Shown in pieces: positions 49,918-61,455 of a stretch of DNA of 64,000 nt. This DNA comes from Brachionus manjavacas (Eukaryota > Rotifera > Eurotatoria > Ploima > Brachionidae), in NCBI GenBank assembly GCA_019054805.1, contig JAHQIY010000004.1, positions 4,836,001-4,900,000 of the forward strand, given 5' to 3'. Each line of letters starts with the position of its first letter. Positions within the stretch are counted from its first letter, which is position 1. A program made the translations under genes and the position numbers. The notes below the pieces were generated by a model. That model saw only the letters and a list, made by a program, of their open reading frames with translations, had not been told where the DNA came from and searched no databases.

Positions 49918-51049
49918 TTATTTTTTCGGTAAATATTTTTTCTCAGCTTCACTTAATTCTTTATCATTTTGTAAGCGAAACAATTCATTTACACTAGCAA
50001 TCTAGAATAAAATTAAATTATTTTAAAGTCTTGAAAAAATAAAAAGATTCACCTTTTTTTCTACATTTATCAAAGACATATCGTCAAAAATTTGTTTAGT
50101 AGTTTGTTGCATGGCTTGAACTGAAGCTCTAACATTATGGTTTGCCCAGATTATCATTGAGACTCCCAAATCTTCGAACATTTTGGTCGGAGTTTTATAA
50201 TATTTAGTCGGAACAATTATTACGGGTCCCTAAATAATATAAATTAAAAAAAAATCTTCCCAATTAACAAAAAAAAATATACCTGATTCTTCCATGCTTT
50301 CATGAAAGCCTCAATATCAGATGGATCGCTTTTCTTACTATGCATGAGAATAGCATCAGCTCCAGCATTTCTGTAAGCTTCGGCTCTTTTTAAGGCCTCG
50401 TCTAAACCCCATCCAGCAATGAAAGCTTCCACTCTGGCAACTACGCAAAAATCAGGATCCTGTTGGGTATCCTTCATAGCCTTAATTTTCAAAGAAAATT
50501 CTTCAATCTCTGCCAACGGCTGGACCCTGTTGTCCAACAAAGAATTAGTTTTTGGAAAAAGTTTGTCTTCAATGCAAGCTCCAGCGACATCTATTTGCTC
50601 AAGTTTTCTGACTAAACGGCGAGCATTGTTAAAATTTCCGTAACCAGTATCAGCATCTAACAAAATTGGAATGTTGGTGTTGTCACTCATGAATTCTAAA
50701 ACTTCTAAAACCTGAGTCCATGAAGCTTCATTTGAGTCTCTGACTCCAAGCTGGGCAGATATGCTCAAACCGCTGCCCCAAATTCCTTTAAATCCTGTTT
50801 CTTGAACTATTTTAGCACTGAGACCATTATGGGCTTCCATTATATATTCCAAATTTTTAGACTGGAGCATTTCTTTTAGCTGTGTTGACTTGAAGCAATT
50901 GATTATTTTTTGGCTATTTAAACCCAAGAAAAGCTTACTTTCTTTTTGGCATTTTGAGAAGCCACTTCCTGAGTAGAATACGCCAAAACTTGCGGATTAA
51001 ATCTAAAACTTGACTGTGGAATGGAGGCTCTAATTATCTGACCTAGCAT
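49918..51049 (-). CDS. PEPM: Phosphoenolpyruvate phosphomutase
   Basis: Four exons are inferred: 51049-50939, 50888-50283, 50229-50053 and 50001-49918, giving 325 residues, all junctions in frame. The enzyme interconverts phosphoenolpyruvate and phosphonopyruvate, the entry step of phosphonate (C-P) biosynthesis. Exon 1 ([17 protein letters not shown]) is basic and hydroxylated with no acid until late, like a mitochondrial transit peptide. The body matches the isocitrate-lyase superfamily enzyme known from mussel: [36 protein letters not shown], the metal-site [23 protein letters not shown] and [15 protein letters not shown]. The ATG at 50927 belongs to read-through of intron 1 and was rejected as the start. 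Phosphonopyruvate decarboxylase is not in the window. Confidence 0.93.
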
Positions 51050-51952
51050 TTTAGATTCTAAAATTTTCAAGTTAAAATAATGCTGAATTTTTAAAATCTT
51101 ATTTGAAAAACTTGCTCTTTTTAAAATATTCTGAGAATAATATCAATATGTAAATGATGACGAATCGAGGAATTTAAATTTTCATCAGCATTTACATATA
51201 GTGGTTGACGAAAATTATATTTAAAATCCAGTTTGAATTATTTTCATAAAATAATTAATTATATTCAGGCCTCAATAAAGAATACGAATAATTGCTCGTT
51301 GTCATCTCAACCTTATCGGAATAATACAAAGTTTTAGGCTCTAATTTTTTTCTAAATTTCAGATCTTTATAGTATATTAAGAAGAAGCGTTTTGAAAGAG
51401 AAAAAATATTTTTGAAATTTCTGTGACAAATGTTTGATTTTTGATTTTTAGCATTTAAATATTTTTTTATGAAAACATATTTTATTTTAAGTCTAAAATA
51501 ACTATTTATCTAAAATACTCAAGGTAAAATTAAAATACTTTGAAGATAGTAATTGTCATTAAGTTCATTTTTTCTTCTGGCAATTTTAATTTTATCTATG
51601 GTCAAAGTTTTCTTTCTCAAATAGGTCATCAAAGATATACATAAACTAATCAATCAAGCTATTTGAAAAAAAAATTTATGGTAATTTTTAAGTTGACAAC
51701 CAAACATATTTTTTGAAAAATAAGGAATTTGTTTATTTTGTTATTTGACACGTTTCTAGCTGGCAAAAATTTACTCAGTGAAGTAAAATAATATTTTAAA
51801 ATGGTTGAATTTTAGGTATAATTATGATCAATAAAAAAAGAGACAGGTAAAATTATAATTTTATTGATTATTGTTGCAAGTGATAATTTATTCTATAAAC
51901 TAGTTTAAATTTTGCTGAAAGTTGAAGAGAAAAAGAGTCAGATTTTGCAAAT
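51050..51952. other. Intergenic region between PEP phosphomutase and myosin light chain genes
   Basis: The left part should hold the PEP phosphomutase promoter. AATAAA on the minus strand (complement at 51887-51892), 61 bp after the light-chain stop, is a likely polyadenylation signal. Nothing else is recognised. Confidence 0.5.
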
Positions 51953-54306
51953 TTATTCATCGTCTTGTTTGCCTCTTTTGATTATACGAACGAATGTTGC
52001 ATAATCCATATTGCCTTTGTTATCGATTGGAGCACCTTCAAGAACTTGGTTGAACTTGGAAAAAGTTAAAACGATTAGAATTAAAATAAATTCATAGTAA
52101 TTAATTAAAATTAATCTAAATAGAAATACATGCAATCAATTGATGCTTTAGTTCAATTAAATTTTATTTTTTGTTAACATTTTTTTACTATTAAGTGTTA
52201 GTAATGATTAATACACGATCATATCAGATCTCTTACTTCTTGATCGGTAAGTCGTTCATCTGGTTTGCCTTGGTGAACTAAAACTTCACGCAACCTTTTT
52301 AAGCACAAGGGAAAAAGCGTTTATTAAAAATAAATAAAAACAAGAATTTTTTTTCTCTGCATCCATTTTTTAGGGAAGAATTCGTCAAAATTAAAGGTAC
52401 TACTAGCTTTCAAAGTGATAAGCCAATTTTTACAGATAAGCTAATAATAAGACTAGAATATTTTTTTCTGTTATCTTACTTGTTGATCTGTTAGTCTTTC
52501 AGCTGGATTTCCTTGAGCTGTGAGAATTTCTCTTAACCTAACAAGATAATTCATTCAATTTTTATCAATAAAATAATTAAATAATTTTTTTTCAAATTGA
52601 TGACTTTTTTCTAAAAAAACTCAAGATAAAAATAAAAAAGCGAATGCTGTATCTTAATAAATGATTGTATTAAAATTGAAAATACTTACACATCACGGTG
52701 TAATATTCCTTTGGCATCAGCATCAAACAATTTGAAAGCATTCATGATATGTGATTCTTCATCAGTGCCTGTTTAATTTTAATTGGAACCAAAAAATAAA
52801 ATTAATTTTTTGAATAAAAGTAAGCTAGAATAAACTAAAAGGGTCGAAAAATACTGTTTAGGCTTGGTTAAGGGGTAAAAGGATTACATTATTTTGAAAT
52901 GCAAAGAGGGAATTCAAATTTTTGATTTAGGGTAATGGATGGATGCAATGAATTGATTCAACAGATTTAAAATAATTTTTTAATTTTTAATAACGTTTTG
53001 ACTTAAAAATCTGTTGTTTATTCTTTATCTAATAAATACTCACGCTTGGGAATTTATAATTCCAGATCCATTATCATCAAACAACTTAAAAGCATTCATG
53101 ATTACTGTTTCTTCATCAGTTCCTATTTGTCAAAAGGGTTCATTCATGGTTTAAAATAAAAATAAGGAGGGGAAAAGTTAAATATATTCATGCATTTCAG
53201 GCTCATCATGGCTTAATTTAAATCAATTGAGGTTTACCGTTTAGACGATCTCCGAATAAAGTCAATAACATTGTGAAGTTAATTGGTCCTTGGGCCTCCT
53301 CCACCATGGCTTTTAATTCAGCATCTTTTGGCATTCTGCCTAAAAAATCAAATTGAAAATTAAAATTATTTATTGTTTATTTTCTGATTAATTTCATTCA
53401 AAACAAAATTAAAAGTAATCAAAATCAATTGAAACATTTAATTCATCATTCATTAGATCATTCATGCAAGTTTTTCTGGTAAAAAAGGGAAGTTTTGTTT
53501 AACAGGTATTCTAGGAAATAGTTAAAAAGTGCATTGTCTTAGTATTATCATATCAGGGTTTGTGTAATTTGAAAAAAGTGAGCAAAGGTAAAAGGGGATG
53601 TCTAATTTGATGCCTTCAATTACCCAATGAATTGTAAACTTCTTTTAAATCATCGACACTGATTACTCCATCTCTGTCTTGATCCATAAGACCGAATGCC
53701 TTTAACAATCATTTTGATTAAAAAAAATGTATTGAAAAATAGAATTCGACTCGAAATTATGCCTATCTTGTACAATATACTTAATTAAATTTAGGCTTGT
53801 TGTTTTTAAGTTTTGTTTTTTTACAGATACACTTAATTTAAAATCAAAAAAAAATCAAAAATTAAAAAAAAAAACACTTCAAAATAAAGCTTATTCTTGT
53901 CTCAACTAACCTAGAGATGTGTAAATCTCTTTTAAATCATCAACACTTATAATTCCATCTCTGTCTTGGTCAAACATATTGAAAGCCTTTGGATAGTTTA
54001 GTTAAAAATTTATCGATTTTAAATCATTTTTTTCACAATAAAAAAGTAAAATAAAATCTTATAAATTTGTCTTGTTTTGTTTAATTTATTTTAAAATATT
54101 TCAATTCTTACCTCTTTGAATTCCTGAACTTGACTTTGTTCAAACATTGCAAATACATTGCTGGTAGCTCTTTGGGCTCTCTTCTTTCCTTTTTTCTATT
54201 ACAAAATTTAATTAAAAATAAAAAAATACAAAAAAGTTTTTCGAGCTGAACTGTCAGCCAAATTGAACCGAAAAACGATTTGAATCAGCAAACTTACATC
54301 GGCCAT
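51953..54306 (-). CDS. MRLC: Myosin regulatory light chain with three pairs of alternative exons
   Basis: Constant exons: 54306-54298, 54195-54112, 53339-53238 and 52054-51953. Alternative exons: 53986-53911 or 53699-53624; 53122-53044 or 52768-52690; 52537-52480 or 52294-52237. Any single choice per pair yields 169 residues, the normal length for this family. The N-terminus [15 protein letters not shown] contains the Thr-Ser site (T14/S15) phosphorylated by myosin light-chain kinase in smooth and non-muscle type chains. EF-hand 1 (DQDRDG) is canonical, while later EF-hands are degenerate, as usual. The end reads [19 protein letters not shown]. The protein binds the IQ neck of conventional myosin heavy chain and regulates contraction. 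A TATA box and an untranslated first exon are visible upstream. The isoform number (up to eight) is inferred from the sequence, not from transcripts. Confidence 0.93.
52237..52537 (-). other. Alternative exon pair 6a/6b of the myosin light chain
   Basis: Exon 6a (52537-52480) encodes [19 protein letters not shown]. Exon 6b (52294-52237) encodes [19 protein letters not shown]. Both are 58 bp and flanked by consensus splice sites. They code for the linker helix before the last EF-hand. Confidence 0.88.
52690..53122 (-). other. Alternative exon pair 5a/5b of the myosin light chain
   Basis: Exon 5a (53122-53044) encodes [20 protein letters not shown] and a short end. Exon 5b (52768-52690) encodes [20 protein letters not shown] and a different end (ILHRDV against IINSQA). 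Both are 79 bp. They start in phase 1, end in phase 2 and differ mainly in the third EF-hand loop. Confidence 0.88.
53624..53986 (-). other. Alternative exon pair 3a/3b of the myosin light chain (EF-hand 1)
   Basis: Exon 3a (53986-53911) encodes [18 protein letters not shown], then KEIYTSL. Exon 3b (53699-53624) encodes [18 protein letters not shown], then KEVYNSL. Each is 76 bp with good acceptor and donor sites and both keep the calcium loop. Because 76 is not a multiple of three, using both or neither breaks the frame. Confidence 0.88.
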
Positions 54307-54569
54307 TTCGAAATTCTGTTTCTAAATTAACGATGCTAAAGCAATTTGGATCTAAATACAAAATAAAATAAAATCTATTCAAGTCTATTCGTTTTATAGG
54401 ATATATGTTCATTATTAAAGAATATCATAACACAAATTCGTATCAAAATAAATTCAAATAGCAAACAGATAAATTCTAACCTGATTGAACGCTTATTAAA
54501 CTTAAAGCAAAAGCTAATCTTAAGAAAAAAAATAATAAAATTATGTTCGAAAGCTTGGCTTTTTATATA
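54307..54569 (-). promoter_or_regulatory. Promoter TATA box and untranslated first exon of the myosin light chain
   Basis: TATATAAAA on the minus strand (54569-54561) is a clear TATA box. About 80 bp downstream, CAATCAG/GTTAGAA at 54481/54480 is a donor and TTTGTATTTAG at 54352 an acceptor. This gives a 129-bp leader intron and a 45-base leader piece directly before the ATG at 54306. Confidence 0.65.
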
Positions 54570-57500
54570 GAATAATTCCAAAAAGAATTTGTTCTATTCT
54601 TTTTGTTGAAATGTTGTGTTTATGTTTATTCGAGAACGAGCTCATCTATTTAAATAGAATTAAAGATAATTTATGATCGATTCAAAATCTATGCTCAAGT
54701 TTAGCTACAATTTAGATTCTAAAATATCTCTGATTTTTTTGATGCCAAATTTAACTGAAGTTTAAAAAATTCAATTATGATAATTCCTTATTTAATAAAT
54801 TAGTTTGAATTTTTGATTTTGATTCGATAGAATAGAAAAGTTATACAAAAATATCATTATTCCATAGTTATCTGATGATTGGGTTTTTGGTACTAAGAAC
54901 TAGAATATTATTTCATTAATAAATTAAAAATTATTCATCTCTTTAATATATGATTCTGTTTTTGGTTCTTATTTACGCATTGGCATGCAAAGTTCAATTC
55001 AATTATGAAAGATGCTTGGTAAACAGGGATAAACCAATCAGATATAGTGATTAAGTAAGCTCAGGTATTATAGATAACTCAGACGGTTAATGCCGAGTAT
55101 TAGGATACTATCAATTTTCAGTTTATTCCATTTATCTCTTTGAATGATTTACTTTTATAATTTTTCCAAGTTTCAGAATTGAAGTTTGGTCGAAGGCGAG
55201 TTTTCTTACATCGATTCAAATAGATAGAGGACAAAATATAAAAATTTAAATAAATTTTTTTAACTGTCTCAAAAAAATTTGAAAAAAAACTAAATCTGCT
55301 CAAATTGTTAATTCTTTTCAATTTTCTACAAAAATTACCCTTCTTAAAATACACCATAAAATTTAATTGATTTTTCTTTTACTTTTTTAAACTATTAAAT
55401 GATCTACAGAAAATAGACTTTTATACGTAGTCATAATTTGTACAAAGATTTTTATCTTTTTTGCCTATGAGGCTTAGAACTTATTATTAAAATAATAATA
55501 ATAATTAATTTGATTTACTTCAGAAATTTCGTCAAAATTAGCGGAGCTTTAAAGAAGAAAATTGAAATATAAATATATAAAAAAAATTCTTTTCATAGTT
55601 TATGTGAAGTTTATTAAATACAAACACAAATATTTAAGTCAAATTACGTAATTTCTTTTTAACATAAAATAAATAGCTATCATCAATGTTTGATATTGTC
55701 ACATTATTTTTTGATATGTGATCTAAGGACGAAAGTAAATTGAAATGGCTTTTAATCCAAAATTGATCAAATTTTTTCATTATACTGGCAGTGCTGAGTT
55801 CAATATATGCCAATCTATACACAATCAATTCTTTGGTGAATTTCGGTTGCCAAACTTTCTATGAGTCGCAATCTAAAAACAACTCATTGAGTCGCCATGA
55901 AATGATACATGATATTAAAGTGTTTTTGACCAATTCTTTTGTAAAAATCATGCCGAGTCGAAAATCCAATAAATCTTATCAATTTCATTTTTCAACATAT
56001 ATTCTACAAATTAAAAAATTCCAAAAAAAATTTTTTTCTTAAAATGATGTAATAGCAAAAGATTCATAATATCAATAAATGGACAAAAATCATTCCTGTT
56101 TTTAATATTGATTTTATTTAAAAGATTTTAAAATGCTCATTTTAAAATATTATCAAATTTTAACTTTATTTTCCCAATTACTATCAAAATTTTTAAAATA
56201 CAATGTAAATCCTTGTGTTCTAAACCAGAGTAGTTATTAAATCACAAGTCTAAAAATGTGACTTTAAAGCAAGTCTGTTTTATTCACGTTTTCAGCATTT
56301 ACTCATGAATTGTGTTTTTACGCCTAAAGAGATAGTCTTTCTCATTTGCATTATTTCCTTTGTTATCATAATTTTTAAAGTATTATTTTCAATAATTTCT
56401 GATAATCCTTTGTATTTCTTAAATAAAGTTAATTGTATTCTAAGATCTTAAAGTTCTTAAAGAATTATTAGATCTTTTATCTTTCGTATCGTTCTTTTGC
56501 ACTCAATTTTATAAAGTCATAATAAAAATAAAGATAAGTTTTAATTGATTTTATTAAGAATTTGATTATTTTTTTATTTATTTATTATCTTTGGTCGAGA
56601 TTTACTTCTAAGAATAAAAACAGGCAAAATAATAATGAAAGTCACTTTTTTATGCAGTTAAGTTATATTTTAACGAGATTGAGTGTTGCATTGATGACTG
56701 AATTCTTGATATATTAATTCAGCTTATCAAAATATATTAAAAAATTTCAAAAGGTTGCAAAAATAAATATCTTATTACCTCTATTGATATTGCAGCATCA
56801 TAAACTGAAACAAAGCTCGGATGCATGCAAAAAACACTAAAAAAAATTATTTTTGAAAAATTAACCGCATGTCCCGAAGATATATTTAAGCCTTGGGTAC
56901 ACTTTAAAATCAAGTTTTTAATTTTATAGCTGTTTTTTTTTAAATAAAAATCATTTTTGAATCATCCAAGGTTACAAAGTAAAATCAGGAAAAACCATCT
57001 CATTTTTTATTTTTCGTTTATATAATTATTATTTTTTTTCTTTTTACATCAACATTTTGGTGGTAATACAAATAAATAATAATAATAATAGCAACTAATA
57101 AAGTAAAAGTGTTCGTTTCCATTTCTTAATTTAATGTGACAATTTCTTTAAGGAATGGTTATCAAAAATATGTTTTTGAAGATAATTAAATTAAGCAGAT
57201 TTTGGGGCATTAAAACTTACTTTAACTTACCTTGGGGAATTCAAAAACCTCCCTTCAACCTTTACTTATATGTTCCTTTTTTGCATGAAAATAAAGTTTC
57301 AAATTAATCTATATTTTTTTTATTCTAGTTATGGAAAAAAAATATTTTCAAAATTAGTTGAATTTTAGGACAGAAAGCAATATGTACCATAAAAGCTCAA
57401 AAAATCGTCCAGCCTTTGATAGTTAATAAAATGGGTCTACTTGATCAACATACTTTCAAAGCTTTTTAACGCTTTGAAAGTTAAAAAGCTTTGAAAGTTA

Positions 57501-57785
57501 TGTGAAAATATCCATTTTTCATCCCAGTATAAACTTTTTAATACACTTTTTGCTGAAAAACATACCTCCCTTTAGTAAAAACATAAAAACTGCTTGACAA
57601 ACTGAATTTTTGAAAAGAAAGAATTCATTTTTTAAGTATAGTTTAGATAATAAAAGTGTTGAATTTATGTCAATTTAAGAAATTATTTAAAAAAAAAAAT
57701 ACATAATTTTTTTACAATTTTTTATCAATTCACTCGCTGCTTTTTTAACTACCACGTTTTTGTTTGTTCACGAAGTTATTAGAGT
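54570..57785. other. AT-rich intergenic region
   Basis: No supported gene. The overlapping open frames at 55634-55828 (-) and 55791-56042 (+) have some non-random composition but match no family I can name. A good donor-like CCCCAAG/GTAAGT lies near 57235 on the minus strand with no coding exon attached. A short hairpin (AGCTTTTTAACGCTTTGAAA) is near 57460-57500. Confidence 0.4.
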
Positions 57786-58047
57786 CTAATAGTTCACACA
57801 AATGAAATAATGAGCCATATGATCAATTATAATCGAGTCACTGCCTTTGAAAAGGAAGTAATACTCATTTACTTGTTCAATTAATTCACATTTAGGATAC
57901 TTTTTGGCGAATTGTTTGCATTTGCTATCAGGTGACGGACGAGGATTCTTCTGAGGTTGTTGAATCGTCGAATTGAACAGAGAGTGTTTTATTAGCAGGA
58001 GGTTTAGTGACGATTCGATGGTTCTTTCATTAGTAGTTTTCTTGACT
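57786..58047 (-). CDS. Candidate terminal exon of unknown gene
   Basis: On the minus strand a frame without ATG runs from an acceptor-like AAAAATAG to a TAG stop at 57788-57786, about 86 codons. It reads VKKTTNERTIESSLNLLL and later SPDSKCKQFAKKYPKCELIE and VNEYYFLFKGSDSIIID. Its composition looks protein-like and GC is higher than around it. It lies about 540 bp downstream of the KCTD-like gene on the same strand. Joining it to the GTGAGT site that overlaps the KCTD stop would create a TGA at the junction, so it is not a simple extra exon of that gene. No family is recognised. Confidence 0.35.
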
Positions 58048-58587
58048 CTATTTTTATTAAATAATTTTTATAATATTTTTCAATTTAATATTATTATTAT
58101 AAATATTTTATTAAGGTTAATTTTATGTAAATAATACAAGTATGTTGCGATGAAAAATAGGTATGCTCAAAAATTTCGCTAGTATGGTAAAAAAGCTTAT
58201 TAGAATTCTAAAGCAACAATTCCCTAATAAAATAATTTCTTAATAAATAATTCGTATTAATTCATCATATTTTTAATAAATATTAGACTTTTTTGTAATT
58301 TGCTTTTAAACAAATATTTGAATATGAACTAATGTTGTTTATTAATTTACACATACTTTGTATTAAACTAATGCTTAAATTTAATTTTTCCAATTTTTTT
58401 ATCTTTATAAAAATGGTTTAAATGTAAATTAAATTAAAAAATAATTTATTGATCTTTTGAGTAGTTGAAACATATTTAAACATTTAAAGATTAGAAAAAA
58501 AATTCTACATTTAAATTCTTTTACAAATTATTATCATAGAAATTTTTGAAATGGTCAACATTTTCTGAAACAATTCACATAACGCAC

Positions 58588-59587
58588 TCACCAATGAAAT
58601 CGGATTACATGAGCAACATTGGTGCATTCACGTGGTGCCAAAATACCTCCTTCATTTAAATAAAACAATTACAATTTTTTTAAAAATTCTATCAAAATTT
58701 ACCTGCGGTATACAAGCCCGACAGTGTGCATCCCTGACAGCGAAGACTAAACTTACAAATTACTTTAGTAACTGCTACTTTGAAACCATCATGAGATAAT
58801 TCATCAACAGTAAAAGCAATCAGCTTGTCAATATCGATTTCGACTGTTTTCAGTGATATGGCTAAATCACTTGGAAGGCCCTCAAAAGCACAAGTGTGAT
58901 TGACTGAAACAAATTCTCTGGTACAGTTGTAGCATGGTATTTGTCCTTTTAATTTTGGATGATCTAACTGAGTAATTACAACTTTTGATTCTTCGAAACA
59001 GGTTTTTTTTTCAGTTGCCTTTTGAATAATGCTGTTTTTTATCTGTTCGTAGTCAGGAATAAGCTGTCTAAAGTATTCACGTCGTCGGAACGAAATTACT
59101 TTTGGTGCCACAGCTTCTAGCCTTTCGATCAATGTGCTCATGCAAAAAAATTCCGCCTCTTTTAGAACATCGAGTGCAGCGTCTTCGGGCGGTAGATCGT
59201 TGCTTCTACAAAAGTTGAGTATGTGTCTGAAAAATTTTCCGTCACGGTCGATAAAATATCTTTCATCCTCATCCTTGACTATCTCATGCCTCCCACTAAA
59301 CATTACTGCCAGCATTGACTCCTCATATTTTGTCAAAGTTGACAGACTTGTTGTAAACAAATATCCTCCCACATTCAAATTAATCACATTTGGAAACTTG
59401 AAAATTTAATTCAAAATTAATTATAAGTTTAAAAAAAAAATTTTTTGTTGAAAAAAAATAATTCTTTTTTTCCCACTAAATTCTGAATTTTGAAATTTAA
59501 AATAATTACTTGAGTCGATGTGATGCTTTTCGAGGTATTAATACACAGTTTTTTAAGGCGCTCTTCAAAATGCTCATTCTTGTTCAT
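58588..59587 (-). CDS. KCTD-like BTB/POZ (T1-type) protein
   Basis: Three exons are inferred: 59587-59510, 59396-58703 and 58649-58588, giving 277 residues in frame. Residues about 27-125 form a T1-type BTB domain: FPNVINLNVGGYLFTTSLST, then LAVMFSGRHEIV, YFIDRDGKFFRHILNFCR and LPPEDAALDVLKEAEFF. This is the pattern of KCTD proteins, which typically assemble as oligomers and often serve as Cullin-3 adaptors. The rest contains paired cysteines (PCYNC, CRCxxC-like CQGCTL) that could bind metal, and ends in HVIRFHW. Which KCTD subgroup it belongs to is not clear; KCTD7/14-type BTB domains look closest from memory. Confidence 0.82.
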
Positions 59588-61324
59588 TTTACAAATTCAT
59601 CAATTTTTCTTTTTTAAACTAAATTTCTGATTTAATAAAAATATGATTACAAAAAATTAATAAAATCAATCCGTATAAAATTTCTTATCGAAAATTAGGC
59701 CTATTTACGTAAATCGGATCACGCATGTAAAAGCTAAAGAATCAAATAGAATTTTCAAACAAAATAAGAATAATTATTTGAATCTTTTTATGTCAGAAGT
59801 TATAATAAAATCAATTTAACTCTTGTAATGTAATTGACAAAAGCTTTAAAACTGCTTAATTATTAGGGTCCTTATTCTTGTATAAATAAACTAATATTTC
59901 TGACTTGTATTACGTTGACGTACATAAAATATTTCAAGTCATTTTTTAAATAAATTATTATTATTATTTTGAAATTAAAAACTCAAATTGAATAATCAAG
60001 TCATAAGACAGCTCTGTTTGATCAGTCTATTTCTTTTTTCTCATAATAGTTGAAAGCCTCTTATTTTAAATTGATTTTTTTATTGATTTGGGTGAAGTGC
60101 CGATGTGGTTACAGAAATTGTTGACTATCATGATAATTAAATAAAAATTTCACTGAACAATAATTTAACTTATTCAAGATTAAGACCTGAAAATGGATTT
60201 TGGACCCAAATCAATGTTTTAAAATATTTATTGCATCATTCGATTATTCATTAGCTATTTGGGTATATTTAATTTATTCTTTTAAAAATCTACTATTCCT
60301 AAACTCTTAAGAAGGATGCATATATAGGAAAATAATTTCTTTCAATCTGAAAAATAATCTAAATGAATAATTTATATTAAACACGATTTAAATTCAAGTT
60401 CATAATTAATTTTTTTAACTTTTTCCATGTTATACTATTAAGCTCATGTTAGGCTTAAAATAAAGAAGGAAATTCTAACAAAGTTAACGAAAAAAATTGT
60501 TTTCATTTTAAAAAAAAATTCAAACTATCATTTTTTATGTTTGTTTATAGTTGGAAAGATTTTCGAAAAAAATTTTTTAGCAAAAATTCTCATCACGATA
60601 TTTAAAAATAATAAAATTAATTAACGCACATTTAAAAGCACTTTTGCTTGTTTAAATTTACATTCAAGATAAAAATTCAAGGCTCTGAATATTTGATTAC
60701 ATATAATTCGATTATCTCATTAGATAAAGTTTTTATCTATAGAATATGATTTTAAATATTAATTTCATTTAAATTTTGGCACACTTTCATTTTTTTAAAA
60801 CCTATTTTGTTTTCTAAGACATTTCTAAGTAAAAATGCCTTGTTTATCGATTAATGATATTTGAAAGCTACTTTGTTTCTTTCATTAAATTATTTGTCTA
60901 ATTCTTAAATAATTATTTATCAAAATAATTAATTAGATCTTTAAATTTTTGTCCAATTTAAATACAAAGCTTAAGATTATTTAGTTTAAAATTTGAGTTT
61001 AGCTTCTATGGGAACTAATATATATATATTTATTTTTTAGCCTTTCATTACCAAGAAAAAGCTCCTACAGATTCAAAAAATCTTCTTCAAAAAAAGCCTT
61101 TAAATAAAATCGATTCTTGTTGTTGTTACTTATTAGTAGTTTTTATTATTCTTGTCAATATTATTTATCTAAGTTAGAAGTGGCCAATTTTTATTAAATA
61201 AAGTATTGAAAAAATTCAAATCAATTTAATTTAAACAGATAAAGTTAAAATAGACAAATTGAGATAATGAATGAATGGCACACACTAGATGTTTAAGTTT
61301 GATTTTAGGAACAAAGAAGAAAAG
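59588..61324. other. AT-rich intergenic region
   Basis: Upstream of the KCTD-like gene. No coding region or recognisable repeat is seen. Confidence 0.4.
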
Positions 61325-61455
61325 GAATCTAGTATTGGAAAAGCCTTTATTCAAAACCCGCTTTGTTTTTTCCATCAGTCTGAGAGCTAATGGAACAGAA
61401 TGACTCAGTTCTGTCCTTACATATCTTGTACTCTACTCAAAAAGTCGAAATTTTT
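61325..61455 (-). mobile_element. LINE 3' coding remnant
   Basis: The reverse complement contains AAGGACAGAACTGAGTCATT and TTCCATTAGCTCTCAGACTG, matching GGGACAGGACTGAGTCATTC and TTCCATTGGTTGTAAGACTG at 15948-15987 in the LINE at 14225-16290. No more of the element is present. Confidence 0.65.

Noticed and set aside
50889-50927. ATG of [13 protein letters not shown] as start of PEP phosphomutase
   Set aside because: It lies in the predicted first intron. Splicing GTAAGC at 50938 to the CTTCAAG acceptor at 50889 gives an in-frame fusion with an upstream leader exon.
55634-56042. Two overlapping frames on opposite strands
   Set aside because: No conserved motif and no splice support; probably chance in AT-rich DNA.
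58588-58600. GTGAGT donor overlapping the KCTD stop, extending the protein into 58047-57786
   Set aside because: Joining at the visible acceptor creates TGA at the junction, so no longer protein results.
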